Shown here piece by piece: positions 36,152 through 47,781 of a DNA stretch of 64,000 nucleotides. Under the pieces are notes generated by a model. It was not told the DNA's origin and did no database searches. It saw only the letters and a program-made list of their open reading frames with translations. This stretch comes from Tubulanus polymorphus (Eukaryota; Nemertea; Palaeonemertea; Tubulaniformes; Tubulanidae). How positions within the stretch are numbered: position 1 is the stretch's first letter; each line of letters starts with the position of its first letter. The translations under genes were made by a program, and so were the position numbers. Location of the stretch: NCBI RefSeq assembly GCF_964204645.1, contig NC_134031.1, positions 4,013,001 to 4,077,000 of the forward strand, written 5' to 3'.

Positions 36152-38752
36152 ATTGGTAGTTCTGTTCTGCAGTTTACCAGTTGGTAGATAACGGTCAAAA
36201 ACTATAATTCACGGCACTGATAGAACTAAAAATGATGGTATATAACATGTTCAAAACATCGCCTAAGATACACGGAGTTTCTGTTCCATATACGAGGCGT
36301 GACCAAGTTCGGTGAATGCCTCTTGGATTGTAGGAACGATTGACATATTTCGACGATATATATTGCGAAAAATACGCTTCAGCTTTTTGAAGGAAAAAAA
36401 CTTTGAGGAAACGCGGACAGACTGTGCATAAGTTGAGTACTGCAGAAGCGTCATCACAGTCTCTTACAAGATCTCTATTCATCATCCACGTATAAAGTCT
36501 TTACTTACATGTTCTACATGTTTGAATATCATACTACCTGCATTGGAAGTTAAACATGACTTACCTCAAAGCTCCTAACATCAGAATCTAAAATGTCTCA
36601 TCGCTCTCACATTTGGAAGGATATATAGAATTGCAAACAACTTAACACCTGCCGATCGAAGATGAAAACGATAAATTTACCACCGGTTCCTATCGATTAA
36701 CATCCTATCACCTGCGTTCATATTTCTAACTGCGCAATTTAATTTCCTAAAGTCACAGAATTATTTGAAATTCTAGAAAAAAATATGTAGAAGTAGTAAT
36801 TAATTCTCAGGTCTGCCCGAATAAGGCGCACGGTAGTAATGCACTGGATAGAATTGATACAGCGAAGCACATAAGATCGGTTGCACCTTAACGTTAAATG
36901 AATAATTTGCCTTTCGAAATGTGCTTCCTTTTTATCTACGCGGGACTTTCAGCTTAGAGGACTTCCTGTATCGAGGACTACGGATGTTGTTTTACCATGG
37001 ATTCATTTATTATAGTACGTTCACTGAAACCTTACTTGGTTGGATTCATTTGCTAGTTAAGACCCCAGCCTCGGCTCCGGATTCACAATAATCAATGCAG
37101 GGGGCCAGCACATTTCCTTCCCGTTTGTCAGATGAGGGATGTTTTATAAATTGTTAGCCGTATTATTTCACTTAGAACATTATCAATATTATTAATGTCC
37201 ATATTGAATTTGTTCTATTTAGACTTTCTTTACCGGTATATCCATAGAACCACAAAGAGCATCAAATGTTCAAAAAGACGACCCCAAACCTCAGTTCCAA
37301 CCAAATTCAGAAACTAATCCATCCGCATATTCCTCACGCTATGGGCCTGAACCACATACGAGCAATTATTGTCACGTTGACACAAGTTTAGAAAAGAAGT
37401 TGAGTGTGGCCTACTGTGATATGTCATTAAAAAATTGCAGGCTGTCCTCCCCATCCCAAATATGTTCCGACCCTAAAAAAATAATATTTGATAAAGCGCA
37501 ATTGGTGGACTGGTTCTCGATGCGCGGAAAAAAGCGTTACATAATTTTCGAGGACTTAAATCTTTTAAGCTTAGCCGGTAACGGTTAAATCGTAAACGTG
37601 TCGTTAGTTAACATCCGAGTTAGCAAAAGTGTTGGATGGAATAGATGGCGTAAAACGCTCTAACCTTCTGGGGGACTGAATCGTGTGTGGAATGGTGGGG
37701 GAGCGTTGTGATTATTCCATTTGTGGTCAAAAGTGTAGGGTAAGATATGATACGACGTAGATTCGCTACGTAACCACGCTGTTCGTCCACCAGTTTACTC
37801 TATCCAACGTTGAGCAACCGGCCCCGAGGATAACAAGTTGTTTTATTCAGCTCCAATAGAAAATCACTTACTTGGAAATTTATCAATCTAATTAATCATC
37901 GTTATAAATAATTTCAAATCAATTACGATACTCTAACATATGATTTCAAGAAGCATCCATATATCGTAGCCGTGACAATTCCAAGTATAAATTTTCGGCG
38001 CTAACCCCTGGTGTAGGCTACCTCGGGCTGTGGAGTTTATCAACTTTTGAGCAACTGATCCCTGTTTTTGCAAGTGGGACTGTTTTACTAGTGAATCTGT
38101 TTTTCAATTGAGGTTTTTGTTATAACAACAGCCTCACCGGGATACTAATATAATTCAATGAAATGATACCATTACAATGTACGACTGCTTTATAGTTCGC
38201 CAAAAAACTGTATTCCAGGACAATACACTACAATGTAAATTCCTTTATTTCGATGGATATAAATTATAAGCCCAGATAAATACTCTAATCGATAAATAAA
38301 TTATACGTATGATATTTCGCTCACCTGTTCGATCGCGAAAGTTCGAGTATCACACCTGTGCATCTCCAAAACAGGTGAAAAAGAAATTATAACCATCGTG
38401 TTTCTCATCTTTCTCACAAAACGCTCGTTAATTTCTGTGTAAGGTGCTTTCGAACGAAGAAAAACCAGTGTATTCGTCTTTAAGTCACAAAAGTCTCACT
38501 AAGGTAAGGTATTTTTTCGTCATAAGCGTACAAGTTTCTTTATTCGAAAAAGTTTCTTTATTCTGGTCATTTGTCATCTTCTGATCATTTTTGATCATCA
38601 AGTGTGATCGTTTTTTTTTTTTAATTTTATTTGCTAGACAAATATAAAATGAGTAACTTTTAAAATGTAATTTTTCAATCTTTTTCTCCAAGTCCTTTCC
38701 ATGCCTTCCATGCATGAAAATAATATGTATTCAAAAAATTTACTTTTAGAAG
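36152..38752. other. Divergent upstream region of genes C and D
   Basis: It holds the gene C 5' UTR and both promoters. A probable non-coding first exon of gene D ends at 38503 (CACTAAG followed by GTAAGG), with an acceptor at 38749 three bases before the ATG. A CACCTGTTCGATCGCGAAAG block at 38332 is conserved in the gene E promoter (48601) and may be regulatory. A 62-codon open frame at 37400 is broken in the duplicate near 47900, so I do not call it. Confidence 0.5.
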
Positions 38753-41700
38753 ATGAAACTTCTTTCCGTTCTGTTGACTATTTTTGGAGCAACTCACTTG
38801 TGTCGATGCGCAAGTTGGCTGAACATGTATGACGAAGAATTAGATTTTTCGTGCCCCGATGGCCAACACATTTACAGCATCGAAAGTCGACACGATAATG
38901 ATAAAGAGGACCGACAGTGGTCTTTGAAATGTCGTCCGGGATTCGTCTCAACAGGGAAGGATTGTTCACTATCAAAAAACTACATAAATGACTTTCGAGT
39001 AAAAATCGACCATAAATGTCCCGGAAACGCCATCCTTACTGGCTTGTACAGCATACACGATAACAATCAGGAAGACCGGAAATGGAAATTCCGCTGTTGT
39101 CAGGTACGAAACTAAATTTGATTCTATGTATGTTAGCTAGACCTGATTGCAGCGCAAGTTCAATCCGATAAGATAGTGAAGTTTAAACCGATTAAATCTT
39201 GAATTTAATCAAGTTGTACTCAAATTTTGTCTCGTCTTCTTATTTTCTCATATTCAGCTAGCAACCATTCCTTCGACTGCATGTAGGACGACAAACTTTA
39301 TCAGCGAAGGCGATGAACATTTCATTTCTGAAGTCGGACACGACGAGGCAATAGTCGGACTTTACAGCGATTATTTGAAAAACAACTGGTAAGTAGTGAT
39401 AAAATCTGCATAATGAATCACTAATAGACAACACATTTTATAACAAGATAAGACGAGAAGATACACAATATCCGTGTATGATGATAACGAGAGACATCCC
39501 ACAATAACGAAGCCAAGATTGAAAAATTCTATATCAGAATGATTATATTTGAGGAGCGACGCTTCGGCTAACAACTGTTAGCCATCAACAGGCGTACTGA
39601 GAACATAATACATTAACAGCATATTTATGCAAGAATTTGACAAATGATTAAAATTAAAGGATTAAGATTAGAGTAATTAAACAACAAGACCGGAACAAAG
39701 AAGGCAAACGACAAACTATAGGGGATGTAGTGCAAGATTAAAGTAATCTAAAAACAAAGCCCAGATGGTTCAAAGGCAGACAAACTAAAGGGTAATCAGA
39801 TAAAAAGAAAAGGCAAGAACATCAAAGGGATAATCAAGAGAGAGCCCGGGGGAGTGAGTGAGTGGAAGTGTCAAACGGAGGAAAACAAGCTAACGGGATT
39901 AGAATAATGGGGGTACAAGTGAAGCGAGAAATTTAGAGATCAAAATATTGTGAGGAGAAAAAACCGTTATTCAAATTAACGCATTTTATCCAAATTTTCA
40001 ATAATAAGGGCACATTCCATAATGTGACGTTTGGTTTTATCGGGACCGGGAAAAATTATAGCATTACCAAAATCAAAATTGTGACTAGTTTCATAAACTC
40101 GATTAGCTACTCCACTTTCGGATTGAAATTTTTGACGTCATTTTTATGTTCTCTGAGGCGCTTGTTCAAATCACACCCAGTTTCACCAATATATACTTTA
40201 TTACAGACTTTACAAGGGATTTTGTATACACCAATGTTCAAAGGTTCCGTTTTGCAGGAATTGTGAGTTAAGTTATGACTAAGTTTACTGTTGTAAGTGA
40301 AAACGAGCTGTTTGTTAAGGAGATGAAGGGGGGTTTTGATTTTTCCAAAAAAGGAACAAAAGGTACGACGATGGGCTGTTTCTGAGGGCGCGAAACTCGA
40401 GAATAACAAAAATGGGTGCGACGGGCTCGAAAAAGAGCTTTATTCAAAAGGATAAGGATAAGCTAACTTATAAAGGGAATTCCTGATCAGGGTGAGTTCA
40501 TCATCTAGAAAAAGGGGGTCGCAAATCCTAAAAGCACGAAGAAATAATCCTTGAGCAACACCAAGTTTTATGCTATAAGTATTAAAGGAAAAATAATGCA
40601 AGTAGGATCCAGAATGAGTGGGTTTCCTATAAACTGAGAATTTCAAACACGACAGATAATCATGAATGCACACGTCTAAAAATGGGATTTTTCCATCAAC
40701 TTCCAATTCAAATGAAGTTCAACGAGGGGTAAAAAGATTTAATGAATGAGAGAAATAAATCGCAAGGAATAAGCGCAAGAACGTTATCAACATATCGTAA
40801 CAAAAGCTTAGGGGGAGTGCTTAGTGTAGAGAGGTAATAATTCAGTTTCAACATGTTCGAGAAATGAATTTGCTAAAATGGGGCTAAGGGGTTCCCCATG
40901 GACATGCCAAAGACCAGTCCAAAAAATGAATTATTAAAACTGAAAAGGAGTTCTGAGTGCAAATTTCAATTAATTCAATGAAACCATCAGTAGGTATATC
41001 AAAATTGAAATCTAACGAGGGTAGTTTACGTTTGAGAAAATCGAAGGTAGGCGCGAGAGGGACATTGGTAAACAGAGAGCTAGCATCGAACGAGATGAAT
41101 TTATCATTACCAGGCATAATGTTTCGTAAACGTTCAAGTAAATCTTGGTTGTGCCGTAAGTGCGAGGGGGAAACGGAACCAAGAACCGGGGATAATTGTT
41201 TAGCCAGAAAAGAATAAGTGGGAGAGTTGCAGTTCGATACGATGGCACAGGGGAACATCTTGTTTGTGAATTTTAGGCAGCCCGTAAATATATGGGAGAG
41301 AGGGAAGGCGAGATTGGAATTTTAATAGAATGTCTTTAGAATCCGGGAAACGTTTGATAATATCGGAAAGATTCTTGTCGAATGTAGCTTGCATCTGATA
41401 AAGACTATTGGATTTTAATCGTTTGTACATTTTATAACACGGAGGATCTAACTTATTACCTAAAGGATTTATTCAACTTCAGGGATCGTCGATGGAAACT
41501 GCACATTTGTAAATTTACCACGTGTCAAGTTAAACATGCCGAGATTTTGGATCCGATTGTTCCGAAATTCGAGGGATTGAAATATGTTGGTTTAAATTTT
41601 GGTAATCGCTGCAGCACCGGAAGTACGATGTTAATGCTTGAAGATATTCACGGAGGCACAGAAACTACATCCATGTCTGATACCGTCACTGGCACTTGGT

Positions 41701-44700
41701 CCTTCGGAGGGTCACTCTCATGCGGAGCGTCATTGAAAGTCGGTGCTGGCGGTAATGATGGTCAGGTATCAGTTAGTACGACATTAACAACTAAATACAC
41801 GAGTACTAATACTGAAGTGAATATGAGATCAGTTGCAAAAACTACGACAAACAAAGCTAACAAAAAACTGGAAATAGTTGGACCAGGCGCGGGTTTGATT
41901 GTCGCTATGTCAAAGTTGTATCAATTTGATCGCAGCGATGTAAGAGTTGAGAATTTTATAGTATGTAAAGATGGCCGCCATTTCAATGAGACGAGAAAAG
42001 TCGCCTTGACTCATAAGGTTTTCGCCGTGACGCACTTTTCGACTGAAACTGCTTTTTACAACGAAGGGCAATGTCAGGAAGTAAATCCTTGCATGGAAAC
42101 CATCAGGAATTCGATCGATGCATTTAAACCGTACGATATAATTCGTAGATTCCAAAACTGTTTTATCAATGGTATCGGAAATACTTCGATGATTGATAAT
42201 CAGGATTTGGCAGGTGAAATTCCAATACTTCGTTCAAACAAACTGTTGAAACAAAGATCAATTGGCAGAATTAAATTTTCCGAATTAAATAAATGTTTTT
42301 ATTTACAGCAAAACAGGATGGGTTTGAAGGCTGCTTCAAGGATGATAAGCCTACGGATTTGACCGGTTACGCCTTTACGTCTGACAAAATGACAATTAAA
42401 ATGTGCATCAATAACTGTGGGATGAAAGGTAATGAATTAGAATTGTTATTCTAATATTCTAATATAACAGATAGTTTGGCTGTAATTTTTTTGGATTTTA
42501 ACTTGTCATTTCATCTTTTTCCCAAATCGAATCATCAAATTAATAAGGAAAAGGTTATGCTGGAATACAAAATGGAAGTCACTGTTATTGCGGTGATTCG
42601 TTCGGGACGTATGGAGAGCTACCAGAAAGTAGATGTTCGGTGCCATGCAGCGGACAGTCGGATAAGAATTGCGGAGGTATCATGAAGAACTCAATTTTCA
42701 AAGTAAAACGTTTTTACGTTGGTTGTTTCGTTGACAACGAAAACGGAGATTTGCCGCATGCTCAGAAGATCGCTCCTAATATGGATGTAGATATGTGTTT
42801 AAATCATTGTCGGGCGAATGGTAAATATCTGAATGTTCAGACATCTGAATAAATATCAGGCAACAAAACTCTGACAGTATTTACATGTCAGAAAATCTGT
42901 AAAACCTATTCCGTTTATTCTAGAAAATGAAAATTAGTTTTATTTCCAGGTTATAGATACGCGGGTTTACAGAAAGGAACGACGTGTAATTGCGGTCGTG
43001 GTTACGGGAAATACGGCATGAGATCTGATAATTGGTGTGAAATGAAGTGTGCAGGTGATGAGGGAGAAATGTGTGGTGGAAAGTCCACGAATTCAGTTTA
43101 CAGGACTCAGAAGAATTATATGGGTTGTTTTGAGAAAGGTAACCCATGCAGTATGTACTGCGGAAAGGATTGTTCCGTGGAGATAATGTATGTCGGCTGT
43201 TTGGAGGCTGATAAATGTAAAATGACTGTAAAGAAGCATGCCTCGGATATGAGTGTAGAGATGTGTTTAAAACATTGCTTCCTAAAAGGTAGGTATCATG
43301 ATACAGAATAACTCGGTTCGATAGTTCCAGGTGACATGTTTTAGGTTTAAAGCACTGGAAATGTACTTATTCTAACGTAGTTAGAATTCCAACCTGCAAC
43401 TGTAAAACTAGTTCCAAGGTTTTAAAGGTTAAAAGAAATGGTTCATGCGATGTTTACGTTTTACTTGTTTAGGATTCAAATATGCCGGTTTACAAGAAGG
43501 AACGACTTGCTTGTGTAGTTCTGATTGCGCAACGGACGATGCGAAATCGAATGCCGAGTGTAACGTTTCCTGTAATGGAAATCTGTACGAATCGTGTGGC
43601 GGAAAACAAACACACTCCGTTTACAAAATCTGGAAAGAATTAAATGAGAGAAATAGTAAATTTACCGAATATATGGGATGTTTTGCTGATAAAAAGGATA
43701 GGGATTTGTCTGCTTTGAGGATGGACAGTAAAGATAAAATGACCATAGAGAAATGTGTCGAATTTTGTCAGTCGAATGGTATGTCTATTAATTGTCGAAT
43801 AAACACTATAATCCTTGTAAACTGTAGATAAATGAAGAAATCCCACACTTCGAATTTGAAATTATACGATCAAATTTATTATAACGAAACCACAACGTTT
43901 CGGCTGTTGACTAACAGCCATCATCATTCCACCTGATGATGGCTGTTAGTAAACAGCCGAAACGTTGTTGTTTCGTAATAATAAATTTGATCGTATAATT
44001 TCAAATTCGAAGTGTGGGATTTCTTCATTTATGTCTATTAATGTTGCAATTTTGTAAAAAGAAAAAAAAAACATGTGAAATTGAATCCTGGTGCGCTGAT
44101 ATCCAAATACACTCTAGATGGTGTCAAAATGCTACGTTCTCTTCTTTTTCCAAGGTTACAGATACGCCGCAGTACAGTTTGGCTATGCGTGTTTCTGTGG
44201 CCAAAGCTTTGGGAGACACGGCAAAGCATCAAAATGTGACGTGAAATGTCCCGGTAACAAGGATCAAGTGTGTGGCGGGGCATCAATGAATTCGGTTTAC
44301 AAAATTTTGAATTACGTTGCAATAAATTATATTGGATGTTACAAAGATTTATATAGCAGAGACTTACTCGGTGCAGAAATCAACGATGGTCAGATGACTA
44401 TACTGACCTGTGCTGATACTTGTCGTTCAAAAGGTATAAGTTCCCTGTAGTTAAAATCTTCATAAAAGGTTATTAACGATGGCAAATCCCGTACGATTTT
44501 TGTGTTATTCTTTGTCCAGGTTACAAATATGCAGGTGTCCAGTTCAGCAAATATTGTTACTGCGGCAATAGTTATGGACACCACGGCAAGGCAAATAATG
44601 ATACTGAGTGTAATAGTCAGTGTGGAGGTAACAAAAATGAAATTTGTGGAGGCAGCTGGAGGAACTCTATTTACAAAGTAGGAATGGATTACTTCCCGTG

Positions 44701-45110
44701 TGCAACAGAAACGAAACCTTTAATACACGACAGCATGGCAATAGATCGGTGCATTGATTACTGCGTATTGATGAAAAAAGGTGAGTTTGATGATTAAAAT
44801 GGAATTAAAAATTGTTGAAATCATGGATAAATGAAATAGAAGTTACAATATTAACCTATTGCACGGTGAACACGAATTTACGAGATCGATTAATTTGACC
44901 CTAATTACCTGACATAAGATCTTTTGCTTTTTCCACGCAGGATTCAAGTACACATACTTATCCAATGGTAATGAATGTAGGTGCGGTTTGGCCAGTGGTC
45001 CTCTTCACGGTAGAAAGGTCTCTGACATGACTTGTTCTTCGACCTGCAAAGGCGAGAAAGAGGAATTTTGCGGAGCACCTAGCCTGATGTCCGCTTTTCA
45101 AATATCTTAA
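38753..45110 (+). CDS. Gene D: dermatopontin-aerolysin-WSC fusion protein
   Basis: Coding exons: 38753-39103, 39258-39388, 41483-42213, 42309-42428, 42548-42820, 42950-43288, 43473-43778, 44155-44433, 44520-44780 and 44941-45110; about 986 residues. Order: signal peptide ([19 protein letters not shown]); dermatopontin domain, about residues 22-170, with [19 protein letters not shown] and [10 protein letters not shown]; aerolysin-like domain to about 400 with a Ser/Thr/Gly-rich amphipathic stretch near 41640-41870; then six WSC modules, each with YxGC at the start, GYxYAG-type motifs and CGG near the end. Every WSC module is split by a phase-1 intron just before the GYxYAG motif. The protein should be secreted; the lectin-like ends could target a pore-forming core to glycans (inference). 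Exon 5 could start six bases later (42554) without changing the frame. A retroelement sits in intron 2 and a hairpin element in intron 7; neither breaks an exon. Confidence 0.85.
39446..41426 (-). mobile_element. Penelope-like retroelement, 5'-truncated and inactive
   Basis: On the minus strand, reverse transcriptase fragments appear in order. They are YGLPKIHK (about 41310), [12 protein letters not shown] (about 41070), [16 protein letters not shown] (about 40870-40910) and RYVDN at the catalytic site (40783-40797). A GIY-YIG endonuclease part follows, [19 protein letters not shown] (about 40180-40250). RT plus GIY-YIG is the signature of Penelope-like elements. The frame is broken several times and the second catalytic Asp of YVDD reads Asn, so it is dead. 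A 13-base target duplication, ACATTTTATAACA, flanks it at 39433-39445 and 41427-41439. The empty site is preserved in gene E near 50165. Confidence 0.9.
39562..39591 (-). ncRNA. Degenerate hammerhead-like motif at the Penelope element 3' end
   Basis: On the minus strand: CTGTTGA (39591-39585), a base, then GGCTAAC and GTTAGCC as a perfect seven-pair helix around a four-base loop, then GAAG (39565-39562). The hammerhead consensus is CUGAUGA, helix II, GAAA, so the layout is right but two core bases differ. Probably a decayed ribozyme. Confidence 0.5.
43793..44030. mobile_element. Long hairpin element in gene D intron 7
   Basis: Absent from the same intron of gene E. Arms of about 100 bases starting ATAAATGAAGAAATCCCACA (43829) pair almost perfectly with the right arm ending near 44032. 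A possible 12-base target duplication, ATGTCTATTAAT, lies at 43781-43792 and 44031-44042. The centre carries hammerhead-like cores on both strands. No coding; probably a Penelope-derived or retrozyme-like non-autonomous element. Confidence 0.75.
43933..43962 (+). ncRNA. Hammerhead ribozyme-like core
   Basis: CTGATGA (43933-43939), then helix II strands GGCTGTT (43941-43947) and AACAGCC (43952-43958) with a four-base loop, then GAAA (43959-43962). This is the full conserved hammerhead core. The opposite arm carries the same unit on the minus strand with ATGATGA. Helices I and III were not established, so self-cleavage is unproven. Confidence 0.6.
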
Positions 45111-45144
45111 AAACTATTTGCCTTTAAATTTATACCTTCTATCG

Positions 45145-45150
45145 AATAAA
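45145..45150 (+). terminator. Polyadenylation signal of gene D
   Basis: AATAAA 35 bases after the gene D stop; conserved in gene E at 53631-53636. Confidence 0.6.
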
Positions 45151-45489
45151 TATCTCAAGTTCAGAAATCACTAAGAAAATGAAGTTTTCAGTATGAAATC
45201 ACACTTGGTTGTGACCATCTCGAGGATCTCGCGACACAACATCAAATAAGGAGACTTTTGCAATCTACATTTCACGCATGCATTTTTTGCTCGCATCACT
45301 TCAGTTGCCGATTCTTATGATGCAGATTGTCAACCGTCAGACATCGCCATTAGATTATTAGAATGAACCTCTATCGGACCATTCAAAGTAATGTGTCAGT
45401 CCCGAATATCAACTCCTTTCAAAATATGTCAGTACTCTAGTCCCCATAAGTGCAGTGATTTGTATCTCAGTTCATATATACGTATATAG

Positions 45490-46860
45490 TATCATCTGCA
45501 AAATGCCCTGGAATAAAGAAATAATAAAAAATTAGTACAATACAGCATCAGACTGTTTGCGAGTGGTCATTGTTCGTTCACGTTTAAAACTAATCGAAAA
45601 ATTGCAATCATTGTATTGAAGTATGCCCCAAAGTTTTTACTTGAGAAAGAAAAAAAAACATATTTAAGCCACAAAAAATGGAAGGTTTCGTGTTTACACT
45701 GAAATAACGATAAAGGCCAAAGACTCATTTTTCGTTAATTCAGCCTTTAGGTCCAGTGGCCTTTTAACAGTGCACATTCAGTAACAGCCTCTGCCTATGA
45801 AACACGTTCTATTGTTATGGTAAGCAATTTAGGAGATTTGAAAATGTACAAAATGTTTCAAATATCATATAAGGTTGTATTCATAAAATACATTAAACTT
45901 TGTTGTTTTAGGAAGGCATGAACGGGAATAACTCGCAGTAATATTTAATGTTCCTTAGCGTTGTAACTGGTTCAGTTGTGTGCCGTTTTTGTGTTTTATA
46001 TGTCCATTTACCTCGATAATTAGTTCAATTAACGTCTCAGCTCAATAGGTAAAATTATGGATTCAAAATTTGGAGACAATAGTGAACATTCTTAAGATCC
46101 CAGGATTTAGTCGAGAGTCCAATGTTTACGTGTTAGGGGACCAAGGCAACTCCAGGCTGTTACGGCTTGGGAAGCGAATCGGCTTCCGAGGTTGAATGTT
46201 GTGGCGTTGGTCACGAGGCATCCTCCCACGGCAGGGATTCGAACCTGATGGTATTGTCGTGCGACCGGGAGAGGGAAGCCCGAAATCGCTGTGGGAGTAT
46301 TCAGCAGTTGGTTTATCCATTTTGGTCTCGGGTTATAATTCAATTTGTGTCGTTGTGCGGAGCTGAGTAAGGATACGCTCTCCCACGATATTTCGGTTTC
46401 TTCTTCGGGCCGCATAACACTATTATTATGCCGAAATTACATATACATTTTAGAAATAATATCACCGTATCATTTTTATATATACCTATAAATATATTGA
46501 TACCTACCTACCATTGGAAGTTCTGTTCTGCAGTTTACCAGTTGGTGGTAGATAACGGCGTCGCCTCATATACACGGAGTTTCTGTTCCATACACAAAGT
46601 ACTATTTGCCTGCCGGAACCCGAGCGGACTGGCCAGTTTTTCATTTTTTCAAGCATTTTGCATTCAAAGTCCGACAAAATCTCGCTTGGACCGAAAGAAC
46701 GATTTACATATTTCGCCGATATACGTATATCGCGGAAAAACACGCTTCAGCTTTTTGAAGAAAAAAATTTTTGAGTAAGCGCGGACAAACTGTGCATAAG
46801 TTGAGTACTGCAGAAGCGTCATCACAGTCTCGATCTCTAATCATCATCCACGTATAAAGT
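45490..46860 (-). pseudogene. Decayed 5' end of a gene C copy
   Basis: 45499-45660 matches the start of gene C exon 2 and its first intron, including CTGCAAAATGCCCT and GAATAAAG. 46430-46860 matches the rest of that intron, the exon 1 ATG with its donor (CAT at 46512-46514, minus-strand ATG followed by GTAGGTAGG) and upstream sequence. An unrelated insertion separates the halves. Exons for the dermatopontin and aerolysin parts are missing. The duplication boundary therefore falls near the start of gene C exon 2. Confidence 0.65.
46100..46430. mobile_element. SINE-containing insertion
   Basis: Contains CATCCTCCCACGGCAGGGAT followed by TCGAACCTGATGGTATTG (46209-46247), the minus-strand B-box end of the tRNA-like SINE family at 18636. 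It interrupts the gene C remnant. Ends are approximate. Confidence 0.5.
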
Positions 46861-47574
46861 CTTTATTTACATTTTCTACGCAACTGAATAATGCTGCCTG
46901 CATCGAACGTTAGACATAACTTCGAATTAAAAATGTCTCATCGCTCTCACATATGGAAGGATATAAATGCAAACAACTTAACACCTGCCGATCGAAGATG
47001 AAAACGATAAATTTACCACCGGTTCCTATCGATTAACATCCTATCACCTGGGTTCATATTTCTAACTGCGCAATCTAGTTTTCTGACGCGATAAATTATT
47101 TGAAATTCTGCATATAAAATATGAAGAATAGATATGTAGAGGTAGTAATTAATTCACAGGTCTGCCCATAAGGCGCACGGTAGTAATGGACTGGATAGAA
47201 TTGATACATCGAAGCACCTAAGATTGGTTGCACCAGTTAACGAGGCCGTCGAAGGCTCGACTATTGGTCTTTTAGTGAAGATGAGAGTTTATGGGTGCCC
47301 CTTAGTTCACGCAAATTTATGTGATAAATTGGAGAATATGGTTCCGAAGATGGTTAGGGACATTGTGCATTGTTTTTCTCAATGCATAATGTCTCTAATC
47401 AGCCACCATAGAATAGGTTCCCCGCAACTTCACACCAATTTTCACGCAAACGTTTTCAGCTTTTTAAATTGAATCAAGAATTGAATTTGTTGTTATATCG
47501 ACACGAACCGTATGATAACTTTTACCGAGGCGTGACTGCAGTGATCCGATGTTAATCTCAGTGTAGAGTTAACG

Positions 47575-47781
47575 AATAAAACCCACAGTTACTTCTATAA
47601 AAACAGTTTATTTTCCTTACAGTTTCGAGGTTCAAACTAAACCTCATCATCAGAGGAACAAAAAATACAGTAATGCATACTTTTATTGTATTTTTTGTTC
47701 CTCTGATGATGAGGTTTAATTCAACTTTCGAAACTGTAAACCAATAACTGTTTTTACAGAAGTAACTGTGGGTTTTATTTG
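47575..47781. mobile_element. Second hairpin element with hammerhead-like core
   Basis: The left arm AAATAAAACCCACAGTTACT pairs with the right arm AGTAACTGTGGGTTTTATTT. The inner arms around AACCTCATCATCAGAGGAAC pair too. About 205 bases, non-coding, not present at the equivalent place in unit 1. Same plan as the hairpin at 43793 but a different sequence. Confidence 0.7.
47622..47653 (-). ncRNA. Hammerhead ribozyme-like core
   Basis: On the minus strand: CTGATGA (47653-47647), one base, then GAGGTT (47645-47640) and AACCTC (47632-47627) as a perfect six-pair helix II around a seven-base loop, then GAAA (47626-47623) and C. The helix sequence differs from the one at 43933 while the core is the same, which supports a conserved RNA fold. 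The plus-strand arm (47703 on) has CTGATGA and GAAA with a poorly paired helix. Confidence 0.6.

Larger units (their letters stand above)
35910..45385. repeat. Tandem duplication unit 1 (carries gene D)
   Basis: This block matches 45490-53865 over the intron 1/exon 1 region of gene C, the divergent promoter region (for example 36620-36900 against 46950-47220, and 37860-38500 against 48170-48780), all of gene D against gene E, and about 270 bases past the gene end. Exons are nearly identical, and introns differ mainly by insertions. The unit is longer than its twin mostly because of the retroelement at 39446-41426. Confidence 0.8.

Noticed and set aside
37400-37588. 62-codon open frame upstream of gene D
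   Set aside because: The matching region of the duplicate (about 47900-48060) has lost the frame through indels, so there is no sign of protein constraint.
42476-42685. Frames in the WSC exons that differ from the chosen reading
   Set aside because: These are shifted readings of the WSC exon. The phase-1 reading gives the Cys pattern and the GYAGIQNG motif.
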